From assembly GCA_018897395.1 (NCBI GenBank), contig JAHIKV010000194.1:1-52512 (forward strand): a stretch of DNA of 52,512 bases, in the 5' to 3' direction. The notes under the pieces were generated by a model, which saw only the letters and a program-made list of their open reading frames with translations, was not told the origin of the DNA and made no database searches. The stretch is from Planctomycetota bacterium. GTDB lineage: Bacteria > Planctomycetota > Planctomycetia > Pirellulales > Thermoguttaceae. Positions 19,428-27,785 of the stretch are shown in pieces. Positions within the stretch are counted from its first letter, which is position 1, and the number at the start of each line of letters is the position of its first letter. The position numbers and the translations under genes were made by a program.

Positions 19428-19442
19428 CTTGCGCCGCGGGAA

Positions 19443-19517
19443 GGGGACAGGTCCATGTTTTCGGCCAACCGTTTGCCCGCGAAATACGTTTTTCGGCCGA
19501 AAAATGGACCAGTCCCC
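19443..19517. repeat. GGGGACAGGTCC inverted pair
   Basis: GGGGACAGGTCCATGTTTTC (19443-19466 including GGCC) and GGCCGAAAAATGGACCAGTC (19495-19517). Together with 19348-19427 it fills the space between convergent genes. Confidence 0.8.
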
Positions 19518-19558
19518 AGCCAACCCGTGAACGCTTACCAGCTTTCCAGCGGCGCTTT

Positions 19559-19726
19559 TCAATCAAGCTTTTCGTCCTCTTCGACGTCGGGCGTTTCGAT
19601 GTCGGCCGTGGAATGTAGGTGTTCGGTGGAGCCGGGGGTGGCGATTACCTTGTAGACGCACCACGACAACAGCCCGGTCACGCCGCCGACCGCAAGTATC
19701 ATAACGATCCATCCGCCTGTGTTCAT
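19559..19726 (-). CDS. Small single-helix partner of the NSS transporter (MetS-like)
   Basis: 55 residues: MNTGGWIVMILAVGGVTGLL is one membrane helix, then WCVYKVIATPG and an acidic tail ending DVEEDEKLD. Its ATG overlaps the stop of the upstream transporter gene as ATGA, which implies translational coupling. Some bacterial NSS transporters (for example the MetP methionine/alanine carrier) need a small one-helix subunit, MetS, encoded directly downstream; position and topology agree, though sequence identity to MetS cannot be judged here. The gene is below the length of most automatic calls. Confidence 0.75.
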   Translation of the reverse strand: MNTGGWIVMILAVGGVTGLLSWCVYKVIATPGSTEHLHSTADIETPDVEEDEKLD

Positions 19727-21351
19727 GGCGCGGCCTCCGTTTCGGCCCGTTCCGCCGCTCTCCAGCGCCTGACGGATTGGGCAATCAACAACAAGAACAG
19801 GATGATAACGACGACGATGAACCCCAGCGTCATTTGAACCACGGAGCTTTGCTGAATCTTTTGCGGCCAGGTCAAATCGTCGGGGTTTGTCGGCGCCGTG
19901 AAGAACTGTTGGTTTATCCAGAGACCGAAAATCACCAACAAATACGTCGGCGAGACGTACTTGATGATGAATTTGACGAACCGTGGGATACGGATTTCCG
20001 CCCCGCGGCCAAGCTCCTCGAATCCCCGATCGACGCCCAACACCCAACCGAACAGAATTACCTGGAAGGTGGCCAGCACGAAGATGCAGAACGTACCGAT
20101 CCAGAAGTCGATCGTGTCCAGCGCCAACAGGTCTTTCGAAAAGTAGACCACGAAGGCCGCGCCGACGGCGGTAATGAACCCCAGCATGGCCACCGAGGCC
20201 TTGCGCCGCAGCCCCAATCCTTCCTCCAGCAGGGCGATGGCCGGCTGCAACATCGACAGCGAGCTGGTAACCGCCGCCAGGAACAAGAGAAAGAAGAACA
20301 GGAACCCGATCGCCTGACCGAAGATCATCTGGTTAAACACGTTCGGCAAGGCGACGAACCCCAGGCCGAACGTACTCGGCGGGTTTTCGACGAATGCCTT
20401 GCCGAGGAAAACGAACCCCGCGGGCACGATGATCATCCCGCCCAGGGCCACCTCGCAGAACTCGTTGCCGGACGAGGCGGTAAGGCTCGACAGGGCGATG
20501 TCGTCGTCCTTGTTCATGTAGCTGGCGTAAGTGATGACGATGCCGAAACCGACCGACAGCGAGAAGAAGATTTGCCCCGCCGCCGCCAACCACATCTCTG
20601 GATTACACAACGACGCCCAGAACGACTTATCGCTCACGTCGAGATTCCACATGTATCCCAAACCGTTCAGCAGATTTTGCTCCGGCAGCTCGGGGTTCGG
20701 CGTTCCCAGGGTCAACACGCGGACCAGCACGATGATCGCGCAAACGATCAGCAGCGGCATTGCCCAGCGGCAGAACCACTCGATTCCCTTGGCCAGGCCG
20801 CGATAGATCAATATGAAATTGATGGTGAAGCAGACCGCCGTGAACAAGACGGCCGACCCGAGGGGCCAATCGCCGGAAGTCGATAGCGCGACGCCGTCTC
20901 CTTTCATCCCCACGAAGTCAAAAAAGAAGTTCTTATAAGCCGCCGGATCGGCGCCGTAATTCATTTCACCGAACAAGTACCGAATGGCGTATGCCAGGCA
21001 CCACCCTTCGATGTAGACGTAGTACATGTAGATCATCGCGGGAATAATGATCGCCAGCACGCCGCAGTATGGGGCGATGCGGTTTTTCCAGATCGAGCGA
21101 TAGATGCCCGGCGTGGAGTTGTGGCCCTGCGATCCGCCGTAACGGCCCAGCGACCATTCGACCCAGGCCAACGGCAGCCCCAATATGAGTAGTGAGATGA
21201 AGTACGGGACCATGAAGGCCCCGCCTTCGTACCGCGCCGCCAGTCCGGGGAAGCGAAGGAAGTTTCCTAGTCCCACGGCGCTGCCCATCACCGCCAGAAT
21301 CACGCCCAGACGCGAGCCCCAGACCTCTTTTGGTCTGTTTTGTCGGTTCAT
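19723..21351 (-). CDS. Sodium:neurotransmitter symporter (NSS/SNF) family transporter
   Basis: 542 residues. WGSRLGVILAVMGSAVGLGN, FLRFPGLAARYEGGAF is the signature first helix of NSS carriers (sodium site and unwound substrate site), followed by roughly 12 helices in LeuT-like order. It would import an amino acid with sodium. Substrate is unknown. It is the first gene of a two-gene unit with the 55-residue protein that overlaps its stop. A carbon-starvation-type carrier gene is upstream on the same strand, about 150 bases away. Confidence 0.93.
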   Translation of the reverse strand: MNRQNRPKEVWGSRLGVILAVMGSAVGLGNFLRFPGLAARYEGGAFMVPYFISLLILGLPLAWVEWSLGRYGGSQGHNSTPGIYRSIWKNRIAPYCGVLAIIIPAMIYMYYVYIEGWCLAYAIRYLFGEMNYGADPAAYKNFFFDFVGMKGDGVALSTSGDWPLGSAVLFTAVCFTINFILIYRGLAKGIEWFCRWAMPLLIVCAIIVLVRVLTLGTPNPELPEQNLLNGLGYMWNLDVSDKSFWASLCNPEMWLAAAGQIFFSLSVGFGIVITYASYMNKDDDIALSSLTASSGNEFCEVALGGMIIVPAGFVFLGKAFVENPPSTFGLGFVALPNVFNQMIFGQAIGFLFFFLLFLAAVTSSLSMLQPAIALLEEGLGLRRKASVAMLGFITAVGAAFVVYFSKDLLALDTIDFWIGTFCIFVLATFQVILFGWVLGVDRGFEELGRGAEIRIPRFVKFIIKYVSPTYLLVIFGLWINQQFFTAPTNPDDLTWPQKIQQSSVVQMTLGFIVVVIILFLLLIAQSVRRWRAAERAETEAAP

Positions 21352-21503
21352 GATTAGCTAAGTTGCCAAATTTAATGAAAGAAATGTGAATTGACTTCGA
21401 TCAAAAATCAGATATACTGTTCGTAGCGACCAGAACGGGCCGGTTTCGATCGACTCAGGACATTGTCCCTGGCCGCTTCTTTTTTTCTTCGGCGGAAATC
21501 CAC

Positions 21504-23390
21504 TCATCCTAAATGTGCCGCGTCGATGGCCGCCTGCTCCTCGGCCGGAATGGGCTGCGGTTCTCCGTCCAGGTCGATACCACCGCGGCCCCGGCGGAAC
21601 GAGATCGCCGCCTCGACCGCCAGCCACAAAGACATCGCCAACACAATGATCGAGACAACGGCCAGCGACCATTGCCCTTGCGTCCAGAACTTGCATAGGC
21701 TCAAAACCATGGCCCAAGCGGAAAACACCAGCATGATCGCCATGGGAATAATCGTGTAGACGATCGCCCGACGGAGCTTGAACAGGAAAACGCTTACGGC
21801 CAACAATGTCAAACCGGCCAGCAGTTGGTTGGTCGTGCCGAAGAGTATCCAAAGTGTCTTTCCGGCGGGCACCAGTGCGAAAAAGGCGATGCCCGAGACC
21901 GCCACCGCCGAGGCCACGTAGCGGTTGGCCAGCAGTCGGAACCGCAAGGCGCGGCTCATCTCCTCGACGTTGAACCGCAACAGCCGCGTGGCCGAGTCGA
22001 GCGTGGTCATGGCAAAGGCGACGATCGTAACCGCCAGGACGGTGCGGCCGTGAGAGGTGGGTATCCCGAGTTGGGCGAGGAAGTTTGCCCCCCCGCGGAC
22101 CACGGCGCTGAGTTCGCCGCCCGCGATGCCCTTCCACGAGGAATAGACTCCGCCCGGCGCCCAGCTTGTTGCTCCCAACCCGGCCGCGCAGGCGAGAATC
22201 ACCAGCACGGCCAGCGCCCCCTCGACGAGCATTGCCCCGTAGCCGATCGGCAGCGCGTCGCTCTCGCGGTTGAGTTGTTTGACGGTCGTGCCGCTGGAGA
22301 CCAACGAATGGAAGCCGCTGACCGCGCCGCAGGCGACCGTGACGAACAAGAACGGAAAAATACTCGGTGCGTCCGGCACGCCCGAGCGGAACATCGGCGC
22401 TTCGATGTGGTTCTCCGCCGCGCCCGTCCACCCGGCGATCAGTATCCCCAGCAGCATGGTCGTCAACACGAAATACAACTGAAAGCTGTTGATGTAGTCC
22501 CGCGGCTGCAAGAGGAGCCACACCGGCAACACCGAGGCCAGAAAACCGTAGAGCAAGAGGACGCCGATCCAGCCGAGTTGCGCGTTGGGGACGACGGATT
22601 GAACGTCCGCGGCAGCCGCTTCGTCGCCTACGGCTTTCAGGTGGGTCATGGCCGCCGCGGCCCCGTATGGCAACTCGAACGCCGGCACGCCGGGCGCCGG
22701 CGCGGCGTCCAGCGCGGCGCGGGTATCCGGCTCAAGAAACCACCGATACGTGCAGACCGGCCGCTCGACGCCCCAGAAAATCAACCCCGCGAACAACACC
22801 AACGCAGCGGCAGTAGTGAGGCCCAACGGAAAACGCAACCTGTAAACCGAAATGCCCACGCCGATCGCCACCGCCATCAGGCCGAACGAGGGAATGATCG
22901 CGTCGGGGTGGAAGTTGACGAACAAGTTGGAGATGATGCTGCAGAACGCGCCCATCGCCAGCGACATCATGAAGAAGATAATCAGCAGGGCCAGAATCCG
23001 GGCGCGGCCGCCCATCAGATGATGGCAGACCTCGCCGATCGAACGCCCCTGATAGCGCAGACTTACGGTCAACGCGCCCAGGTCGTGTACGGCCCCGATG
23101 AAAATCGACCCGATCAGTATCCAAAGCACGGCCGGCCCCCAGCCCCAAATCACGGCGATGGCCGGACCGAGGATCGGTCCCAGCCCGGCGATCGACGCGA
23201 AATGGTGGCCGAAGAGGATCGGAATCCGCGTGGGCACGTAGTCGATGTTGTCGCGCATCGAATGGGCGGGCGTGACCCGGTCCGCGTCGAGCCGATATAC
23301 CCGCCGGGCGATGAACCGCCCGTAGGTGAAATACGCCGCCGCCAACACGGCGAAAGACCCGATGGCTACAAAGGCCGCATTATCCAACAC
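21504..23390 (-). CDS. cstA: Carbon starvation protein CstA family (peptide/pyruvate transporter)
   Basis: 628 residues if translation starts at the GTG at 23390, which has GGGAGG seven bases upstream; upstream ATG codons (23510) would add a non-hydrophobic, unlikely leader. The body (AHSMRDNIDYVPTRIPILFG, HHFASIAGLGPILGPAIAVI, GSIFIGAVHDLGALTVSLRY, then many helices) is characteristic of CstA, an inner-membrane carrier for peptides or pyruvate induced on carbon starvation. The region ASIAGLGPILGPA is strongly conserved in the family. The protein ends in a cytoplasmic tail with PIPAEEQAAIDAAHLG. No LytS/LytT-type regulator is adjacent. Confidence 0.93.
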   Translation of the reverse strand: MLDNAAFVAIGSFAVLAAAYFTYGRFIARRVYRLDADRVTPAHSMRDNIDYVPTRIPILFGHHFASIAGLGPILGPAIAVIWGWGPAVLWILIGSIFIGAVHDLGALTVSLRYQGRSIGEVCHHLMGGRARILALLIIFFMMSLAMGAFCSIISNLFVNFHPDAIIPSFGLMAVAIGVGISVYRLRFPLGLTTAAALVLFAGLIFWGVERPVCTYRWFLEPDTRAALDAAPAPGVPAFELPYGAAAAMTHLKAVGDEAAAADVQSVVPNAQLGWIGVLLLYGFLASVLPVWLLLQPRDYINSFQLYFVLTTMLLGILIAGWTGAAENHIEAPMFRSGVPDAPSIFPFLFVTVACGAVSGFHSLVSSGTTVKQLNRESDALPIGYGAMLVEGALAVLVILACAAGLGATSWAPGGVYSSWKGIAGGELSAVVRGGANFLAQLGIPTSHGRTVLAVTIVAFAMTTLDSATRLLRFNVEEMSRALRFRLLANRYVASAVAVSGIAFFALVPAGKTLWILFGTTNQLLAGLTLLAVSVFLFKLRRAIVYTIIPMAIMLVFSAWAMVLSLCKFWTQGQWSLAVVSIIVLAMSLWLAVEAAISFRRGRGGIDLDGEPQPIPAEEQAAIDAAHLG

Positions 23391-23552
23391 TCCCCGACCT
23401 CCCTTCCACGCAACGGCCTCGGCCAACCGCGACGCTGCCCGACCGCAACCATAACGCGCCGCCAAGGTTTCCACAACCGCCACCGGGTGGACGCGATGAC
23501 CGGACATCATATAATGGTGAAAATTGCACTAATTTTGACATTCTAATGTCGT

Positions 23553-23632
23553 AATAGCCGGGGGCTAACAGCCCCCGGAATGTGCGCAAGTTGCTGGAGT
23601 TTATCTCCGGGGGCTGTTAGCCCCCGGCTATT
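23553..23632. repeat. Family C paired palindrome
   Basis: AATAGCCGGGGGCTAACAGC ... GCTGTTAGCCCCCGGCTATT with the core AATGTGCGCAAGTTGCTGG. It is followed by a half copy of family A (23666-23698). Together they occupy most of 23391-23733. Confidence 0.88.
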
Positions 23633-23665
23633 GTGCGCAAAATTGATTTTGTTACGTTCAATATC

Positions 23666-23698
23666 CCCCGGGTGTATTCACCCGGGGCTAAATGCCGT
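23666..23698. repeat. Half copy of family A (right hairpin only)
   Basis: CCCCCGGGTG-TATT-CACCCGGGGCTAAATG. Its terminal ATG is in frame with the thioredoxin reductase but is part of the repeat and is not taken as the start. Confidence 0.8.
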
Positions 23699-23733
23699 TC
23701 GCATCCACGCACCGTTACCGGAGAACCCGTCAA

Positions 23734-24780
23734 GTGCCCGAAAAAGTAATCGTCATCGGCAGTGGTCCCGCCGCCTGGGCGGCGGCCATCTATACCGCCC
23801 GAGCCGCGCTCGAACCGCTCGTCATCGAAGGGGCCGTAACCGAGAAAAACCGCCTGGCCGGCACTCTGCCGCTGGGCCAGTTGGCCCTGACCACCGAAGT
23901 GGAAAACTATCCCGGCTTTCCCGCCGGCGACCTCGGCGCGTATCTTGACTCCGCCGTGGCCGAGGACCGACGCCGCCTGATGCCGCCGCACAACAAAGAG
24001 GGCGTCAGCGGACCTGAACTGATGGAACTCATGCGGCAACAGGCCATTAACTTCGGCGCCCGAATTGTAACCGACGACGTGGTGGACGTGGATTTCGATT
24101 GCCGGCCGTTCCGACTGACCACCTTCGAAGGCGCGACTCGCGAGTCGCACGCCGTGATCGTGGCCGCCGGCGCTCGGGCGAACTATCTCGGACTGCCATC
24201 CGAGGAAAAATACAAAAACCGAGGCGTCAGCGCCTGCGCGGTCTGCGACGGCGCCCTGCCGCGATTCCGCAATAAACCGCTGGCCGTGGTCGGCGGCGGC
24301 GATTCGGCCGTCGAGGAGGCCGACTACTTGGCCAAGTTCGCCTCCACCGTTTACATGATCCATCGCCGCGACCAACTCCGGGCGTCGAAAATCATGGCCC
24401 GGCGGGCAGCCGATAATCCGAAGATCGAAATCCTTTGGAACCGCACCTTGGCCGAAGTCCTCGGCGACGACGCCGGCGGCGTGACCGGCGTGCGGCTGCA
24501 AAGCACCGTCGGCGAGCCGGACCTGACGAAAGAGGTCGCCGGCGTCTTTATGGCGATCGGACACACGCCGAACACCGCGTTCCTGAAAGGCAAGCTGGAG
24601 CTGACCGAGAAGAAGTACATCCGCTGGACCACGCCCGCGAGAACTTATACCAGCGTGGAAGGCGTATTCGCCGCCGGTGACGTGGCCGACGACTATTACC
24701 GTCAGGCGGTCACCGCCTCCGGCAGCGGCTGCATGGCCGCCCTGGACGCCGAACGCTACCTGGCGGCGAAGGGGCTTTGA
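23734..24780 (+). CDS. trxB: Thioredoxin reductase, long planctomycete variant
   Basis: 348 residues from a GTG at 23734 with GGAGA nine bases upstream; the ATG at 23692 belongs to a repeat. VIVIGSGPAAWAAAIYTARA is the FAD-binding glycine motif, ACAVCDG holds the redox pair C168/C171, AVVGGGDSAVEEADYL is the NADPH motif, and GVFAAGDVADDYYRQAVTAS closes the FAD domain. The FAD domain contains an extra stretch (DLGAYLDSAVAEDRRRLMPP and following) that lengthens it relative to the usual 310-320 residue enzyme. It reduces thioredoxin with NADPH in the cytosol. No thioredoxin gene is adjacent. Confidence 0.93.
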   Translation: MPEKVIVIGSGPAAWAAAIYTARAALEPLVIEGAVTEKNRLAGTLPLGQLALTTEVENYPGFPAGDLGAYLDSAVAEDRRRLMPPHNKEGVSGPELMELMRQQAINFGARIVTDDVVDVDFDCRPFRLTTFEGATRESHAVIVAAGARANYLGLPSEEKYKNRGVSACAVCDGALPRFRNKPLAVVGGGDSAVEEADYLAKFASTVYMIHRRDQLRASKIMARRAADNPKIEILWNRTLAEVLGDDAGGVTGVRLQSTVGEPDLTKEVAGVFMAIGHTPNTAFLKGKLELTEKKYIRWTTPARTYTSVEGVFAAGDVADDYYRQAVTASGSGCMAALDAERYLAAKGL

Positions 24781-24852
24781 TAGTGGGTAGTGGGTAGTGG
24801 GTAGTGGATAGTGGGTAGTGGGTAGTGGGTAGTGGATAACGGGTGGTAGGTG
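24781..24852. repeat. GTGGGTAGT tandem repeats (family H)
   Basis: Imperfect tandem units of GTGGGTAGT / GTGGATAGT continue into GGTGGTAGGTGGT. The same words, or their complements, appear at 39372-39402, 47122-47147, 47348-47383 and 51912-51942. Confidence 0.85.
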
Positions 24853-24858
24853 GTGGTC

Positions 24859-24940
24859 GGGTGGCACGTCCCTGAGCGGAGCGAAGGGCGTGGATTCCCG
24901 GTCAACCACGCCCTTCGCTTCGCTCAGGGACGTGCCACCC
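24859..24940. repeat. Family E long hairpin
   Basis: 35-base arms GGGTGGCACGTCCC...GGGCGTGG (24859-24893) and complement (24906-24940) with 34 of 35 pairs and a 12-base loop, almost the same as at 3811-3892. Confidence 0.9.
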
Positions 24941-24985
24941 GTGAAAGCTATCCCAACGAAAGCCGCACCAGCGAGGACAAACGAC

Positions 24986-25891
24986 ATGAAAAAAACGTTC
25001 CTCGCCAAACTCGCTTCTTCGCTCCTGTTCGTTTCGCTGCTGGCCGGCTGCACGGCGGACCAGCGGACGGAACAGCAGCGGACGATCGACGAAATCAAAC
25101 AACTTGGCGGCATTATCACCCGCGACGAGCAGCGGTTGGACCGGCCCGTCGTGCGGGTGGAACTGGGAAATCGTCCGGCCGACGACTCGCTGCTGAAACG
25201 GCTCAAAGTTTTCAACCGGCTCGAATCGCTCACCCTCGGACACACCGAGATCACCAACGACGGACTGGCGCATCTAAAAGAGATGCCGCGACTGCAACGG
25301 CTCAACATCAGGTATACCGCCGTCACCGACGAAGGACTGAAACACCTCGAAGGACTCGACCAACTTACCAGGCTCGACCTGCTGGGCAACCGAGTGACCG
25401 ACGCCGGACTGGAACACATCAAAGGACTGCGCCAACTGCGGACGCTCATCCTCTGGCACACATACGTCACCGACGCCGGACTGAAGCACCTCGAGGCCCT
25501 GGACCAACTCCGCCGGCTCGATCTGGGCGATACGATCATCACCGACGCCGGATTGAAACACCTCGCCGGACTGGATAATTTGCGGACACTCATCCTCTGG
25601 CGCACCAGAGTGACCGACGCCGGACTGAAACACCTCGAAGGACTCGGCCAACTTCGCCGGCTCGACCTCGGATTCACCGACGTGACCGACGCCGGCCTGG
25701 AACACCTCAAAGGATTGACCCAACTGCGGTCGCTCGACCTCTGGACCACCGGCGTTACCGACGCCGGGCTGAAACACCTCGAAGGGCTGAGCCAACTCGA
25801 AGAGCTCGAACTCAGGGACGCCAAAGTCACGGAAGCCGGAATCGAAAAACTGAAAAAGGCTTTGCCGAAACTCCGGACGGTCGAACGGTAG
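24986..25891 (+). CDS. Leucine-rich-repeat lipoprotein
   Basis: 301 residues from the ATG at 24986. MKKTFLAKLASSLLFVSLL then AGC forms a lipoprotein signal peptide with lipidated C22. After a short helical region come nine 24-residue repeats of the type GLKHLEGLDQLRRLDLxxT then xVTDA. The regularity and near identity of adjacent repeats suggest recent internal duplication. Such cysteine-lacking LRRs with VTDAG turns are common in planctomycete surface or periplasmic proteins and serve as protein-binding scaffolds; the target is unknown. Confidence 0.88.
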   Translation: MKKTFLAKLASSLLFVSLLAGCTADQRTEQQRTIDEIKQLGGIITRDEQRLDRPVVRVELGNRPADDSLLKRLKVFNRLESLTLGHTEITNDGLAHLKEMPRLQRLNIRYTAVTDEGLKHLEGLDQLTRLDLLGNRVTDAGLEHIKGLRQLRTLILWHTYVTDAGLKHLEALDQLRRLDLGDTIITDAGLKHLAGLDNLRTLILWRTRVTDAGLKHLEGLGQLRRLDLGFTDVTDAGLEHLKGLTQLRSLDLWTTGVTDAGLKHLEGLSQLEELELRDAKVTEAGIEKLKKALPKLRTVER

Positions 25892-25900
25892 GGCAGCACC

Positions 25901-25978
25901 GTAGGGTGCGTCCGCGACGCACCGAAATTTGCGAATGCCTGACCTACTTGTTTGCGGTGTGTCGCGGACGCACCCTAC
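25901..25978. repeat. Family D paired palindrome
   Basis: GTAGGGTGCGTCCGCGACGC and complementary right end TCGCGGACGCACCCTAC, with an A+T-richer centre. Ten bases after the LRR gene stop. Confidence 0.88.
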
Positions 25979-26051
25979 TGGAGTCGCCTCCTACAATAAT
26001 GGAATTACCCAGCATATTCACATGCAACGCCTCAATCCAAAGGACACACCA

Positions 26052-26165
26052 ATGCAAACCTCGAACACTGCCGCTCTCAGCCGCCGCCGGCTCCTTTCCC
26101 GCGCCGCGATGGCGACGGGTGTCGGTGCGGCCATGAACTTGCTCCCCTCCTCCATGCCTCCATGA
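26052..26165 (+). CDS. Detached Tat signal peptide (out of frame with the isomerase that follows)
   Basis: 37 codons. The ATG at 26052 has AAAGGA seven bases upstream. The product has a twin-arginine motif (SRRRLLSRAAMA) and a small hydrophobic core (TGVGAAMNLLPSS), then stops at 26163-26165. The stop overlaps the ATG of the sugar isomerase as ATGA. In related planctomycete isomerases a Tat leader is normally fused to this domain, so this looks like one gene broken by a one-base shift just before 26162, or a sequencing error. True coupling of two products is less likely, as a free Tat leader has no evident use. Confidence 0.55.
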   Translation: MQTSNTAALSRRRLLSRAAMATGVGAAMNLLPSSMPP

Positions 26166-27016
26166 AAAATTGCCTCGGCGAGGATGACCGACCGACGGCC
26201 AAGTTTAAGTATTCGATCTGCAACGAGACCTTCGGCGACTGGCCGTTCGAGCGGGTCTGCGAGTTCTCGGCCAAGTGCGGCTACGCGGGCGTCGAGATCG
26301 CGCCGTTCACGATCTCCAATTTCGTCACCGACATCACGGCCAAGCGCCGGGCCGAGCTGCGGCGTCAGGCACGGCGGGCCGGACTGGAAATCGTCGGCCT
26401 GCACTGGCTGCTGGCCAAGACCACGGGCTTCCACCTCACCTCGGCCGACGCCGAGGTTCGTCGCAAGACGGCGGAATACCTGGGCGAGTTGGCCCGCTTC
26501 TGCGCCGATCTGGGCGGGAAACTCCTGATCTTCGGTTCGCCCAAGCAGCGCGAACTCGCCCCCGGAATGAGCAAGGAACAAGGGATGAAGCACGCGGCCG
26601 AAGTGCTTCAGGAAACGATGCCCGCGCTGGAGAAGACCGGCGTGACGCTGGCCGTCGAACCGCTGGCCCCCGCGGAAACCAATTTCATCACCACCGCGGC
26701 CGAGGCCGTGACGCTGATCGAACTGGTCGATTCACCCCGCTGCCGGCTGATCCTCGATTGCAAGGCGATGTCGTCCGAATCGACGCCGATCCCGGAGCTG
26801 ATCCGCGCAAATCGCAAGTGGCTGGTCCATTTTCACGTCAACGACCCGAACCTTCGCGGGCCGGGGTTCGGCAAGCTCGATTTCGTGCCGATCCTGCGAG
26901 CGTTGCGGGAGATCGACTATCGCGGCTGGGTGTCCGTCGAGGTCTTCGACTACACCCCCGGCCCCGAGCGGCTAGCGCGGGAAAGCATCGAATACCTGCG
27001 GAAGTGCGCAGGATAA
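26162..27016 (+). CDS. Sugar phosphate isomerase/epimerase-like TIM-barrel protein
   Basis: 284 residues. FKYSICNETFGDWPFERVCE, CGYAGVEIAPFTI opens an AP-endonuclease-2-type TIM barrel; likely metal-site residues lie in LAVEPLAP (Glu), LILDCKAM (Asp), LVHFHVND (His) and VSVEVFDYTPGP (Glu). Members of this family isomerise or epimerise sugars; many planctomycete ones are exported by Tat. The ATG at 26162 has no ribosome site (it is preceded by CTCCATGCCTCC), whereas the Tat leader in another frame has a good one. So the protein as annotated would be cytoplasmic, poorly initiated, or made only by frameshift. Treat as a probable broken exported enzyme. Confidence 0.8.
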   Translation: MKNCLGEDDRPTAKFKYSICNETFGDWPFERVCEFSAKCGYAGVEIAPFTISNFVTDITAKRRAELRRQARRAGLEIVGLHWLLAKTTGFHLTSADAEVRRKTAEYLGELARFCADLGGKLLIFGSPKQRELAPGMSKEQGMKHAAEVLQETMPALEKTGVTLAVEPLAPAETNFITTAAEAVTLIELVDSPRCRLILDCKAMSSESTPIPELIRANRKWLVHFHVNDPNLRGPGFGKLDFVPILRALREIDYRGWVSVEVFDYTPGPERLARESIEYLRKCAG

Positions 27017-27097
27017 AGGTGTCAGGAACCGTTTTTTCTATTATTTTGCCGAATAGGATAAAGGTGTCAGGTCCGGAAAAAGGTGTCAGGAACCGTT
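27015..27097. repeat. Family F REP-like copies at the 3' side of the RAYT gene
   Basis: Three copies of GGTGTCAGG in the same direction: 27015-27037 (AAAGGTGTCAGGAACCG plus six T), 27060-27074 (partial, ends GTCC) and 27077-27097 (AAAAAGGTGTCAGGAACCGT). The first also keeps the TTTTGCCGA interior seen in the full elements. The RAYT stop codon lies inside the third. Confidence 0.9.
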
Positions 27098-27775
27098 GTT
27101 TTGGGATTTATTATAAGGTCGCCCTTGGGGCCGGAAGACGGATTCCAGGTCGAACCGCTTCGTAACGCGGGCGACCCATTCATCGCCGCCGTAAGGCTGA
27201 CCTCGATTCACGCACCGGCGCAACGCCTCCAACTCCCGCGGATTTTCCGCTCGGTTCAGACGCCGCAGCCAGTCTTCGGGCATGTCGAACGGCCAGTTGG
27301 ACAACACGGCTCGTTTTTCCTCGTCCTCGGACTCGCGCCGCCAAACGCTCGACCAGCGCCACTCCTCCGCCCGTTGGCACAGCCCGGCCCGCAACGCGTT
27401 GCGCTCCACGTAGCGGCACAGCGTCCACAAGTGTTCGTCCGACTCCACCAAAAACGACTTGAATCGCCCTTGATACAAGTGCCCCGATCCCACCGAATGC
27501 CGATGCGCATGCCAGCGTTGCGTATGTGTCAGCGTCAGCCACCCTGCAAAGGTTGAAAGGTCGCCGTCCTTCCGCGGCCAGACCACCAGATGCCAATGGT
27601 TGGGCATCACGCAGTACGCCAACAGGCGCATTTTCACTCGCTGCACGGCCTCCTCCAGGGTCCGCTCGAAGGCTTCGTAGTCGTCCGCCTTGTCGAAGAT
27701 ACGCATTCGAGCGTTCGCTCGATTAAGCACGTGGTATGCCAACCCGCCGGCGGTCGTTCTCGAAGGTCGTCCCAT
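27086..27775 (-). CDS. REP-associated tyrosine transposase (RAYT, Y1/HUH family)
   Basis: 229 residues from the ATG at 27775 (an earlier ATG at 27805 adds 10 residues). Residues MGRPSRTTAGGLAYHVLNRA, VMPNHWHLVVWP with the HUH histidines H60 and H62, GHLYQGRFKSFLV and RYVERNALRAGL, holding the likely catalytic Y122, are the ordered signatures of RAYT proteins. RAYTs are single-copy domesticated relatives of IS200/IS605 transposases that cut REP hairpins as single strands and are thought to spread them. It is bounded by inverted copies of the family F sequence, and its stop codon lies in one of them. It sits at the end of the trehalose genes on the same strand, 10 bases beyond otsB. Confidence 0.92.
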   Translation of the reverse strand: MGRPSRTTAGGLAYHVLNRANARMRIFDKADDYEAFERTLEEAVQRVKMRLLAYCVMPNHWHLVVWPRKDGDLSTFAGWLTLTHTQRWHAHRHSVGSGHLYQGRFKSFLVESDEHLWTLCRYVERNALRAGLCQRAEEWRWSSVWRRESEDEEKRAVLSNWPFDMPEDWLRRLNRAENPRELEALRRCVNRGQPYGGDEWVARVTKRFDLESVFRPQGRPYNKSQNNGS

Positions 27776-27785
27776 GCCGCAGATT

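Noticed and set aside
21825..23546. 573-residue open frame on plus opposite cstA, and similar ones at 2051-3364, 14821-15981, 17338-18897, 19777-20886, 36717-38297, 40328-41935 and 43700-45220
   Set aside because: All lie over recognised genes in another frame or strand and lack domains or ribosome sites.
23692..23733. ATG at 23692 as start of thioredoxin reductase
   Set aside because: This ATG is the end word of a family A hairpin; the GTG at 23734 has a ribosome site and gives the normal N-terminus.
24781..24852. Possible CRISPR or origin iterons in the GTGGGTAGT run
   Set aside because: Units are contiguous, with no spacers, no DnaA boxes or replication gene nearby, and the same words occur beside unrelated genes.
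23617..25899. 760-residue open frame on minus across trxB and the LRR gene
   Set aside because: It spans two real genes, a hairpin and tandem repeats; the Ser/Arg periodicity merely mirrors the LRR repeats.
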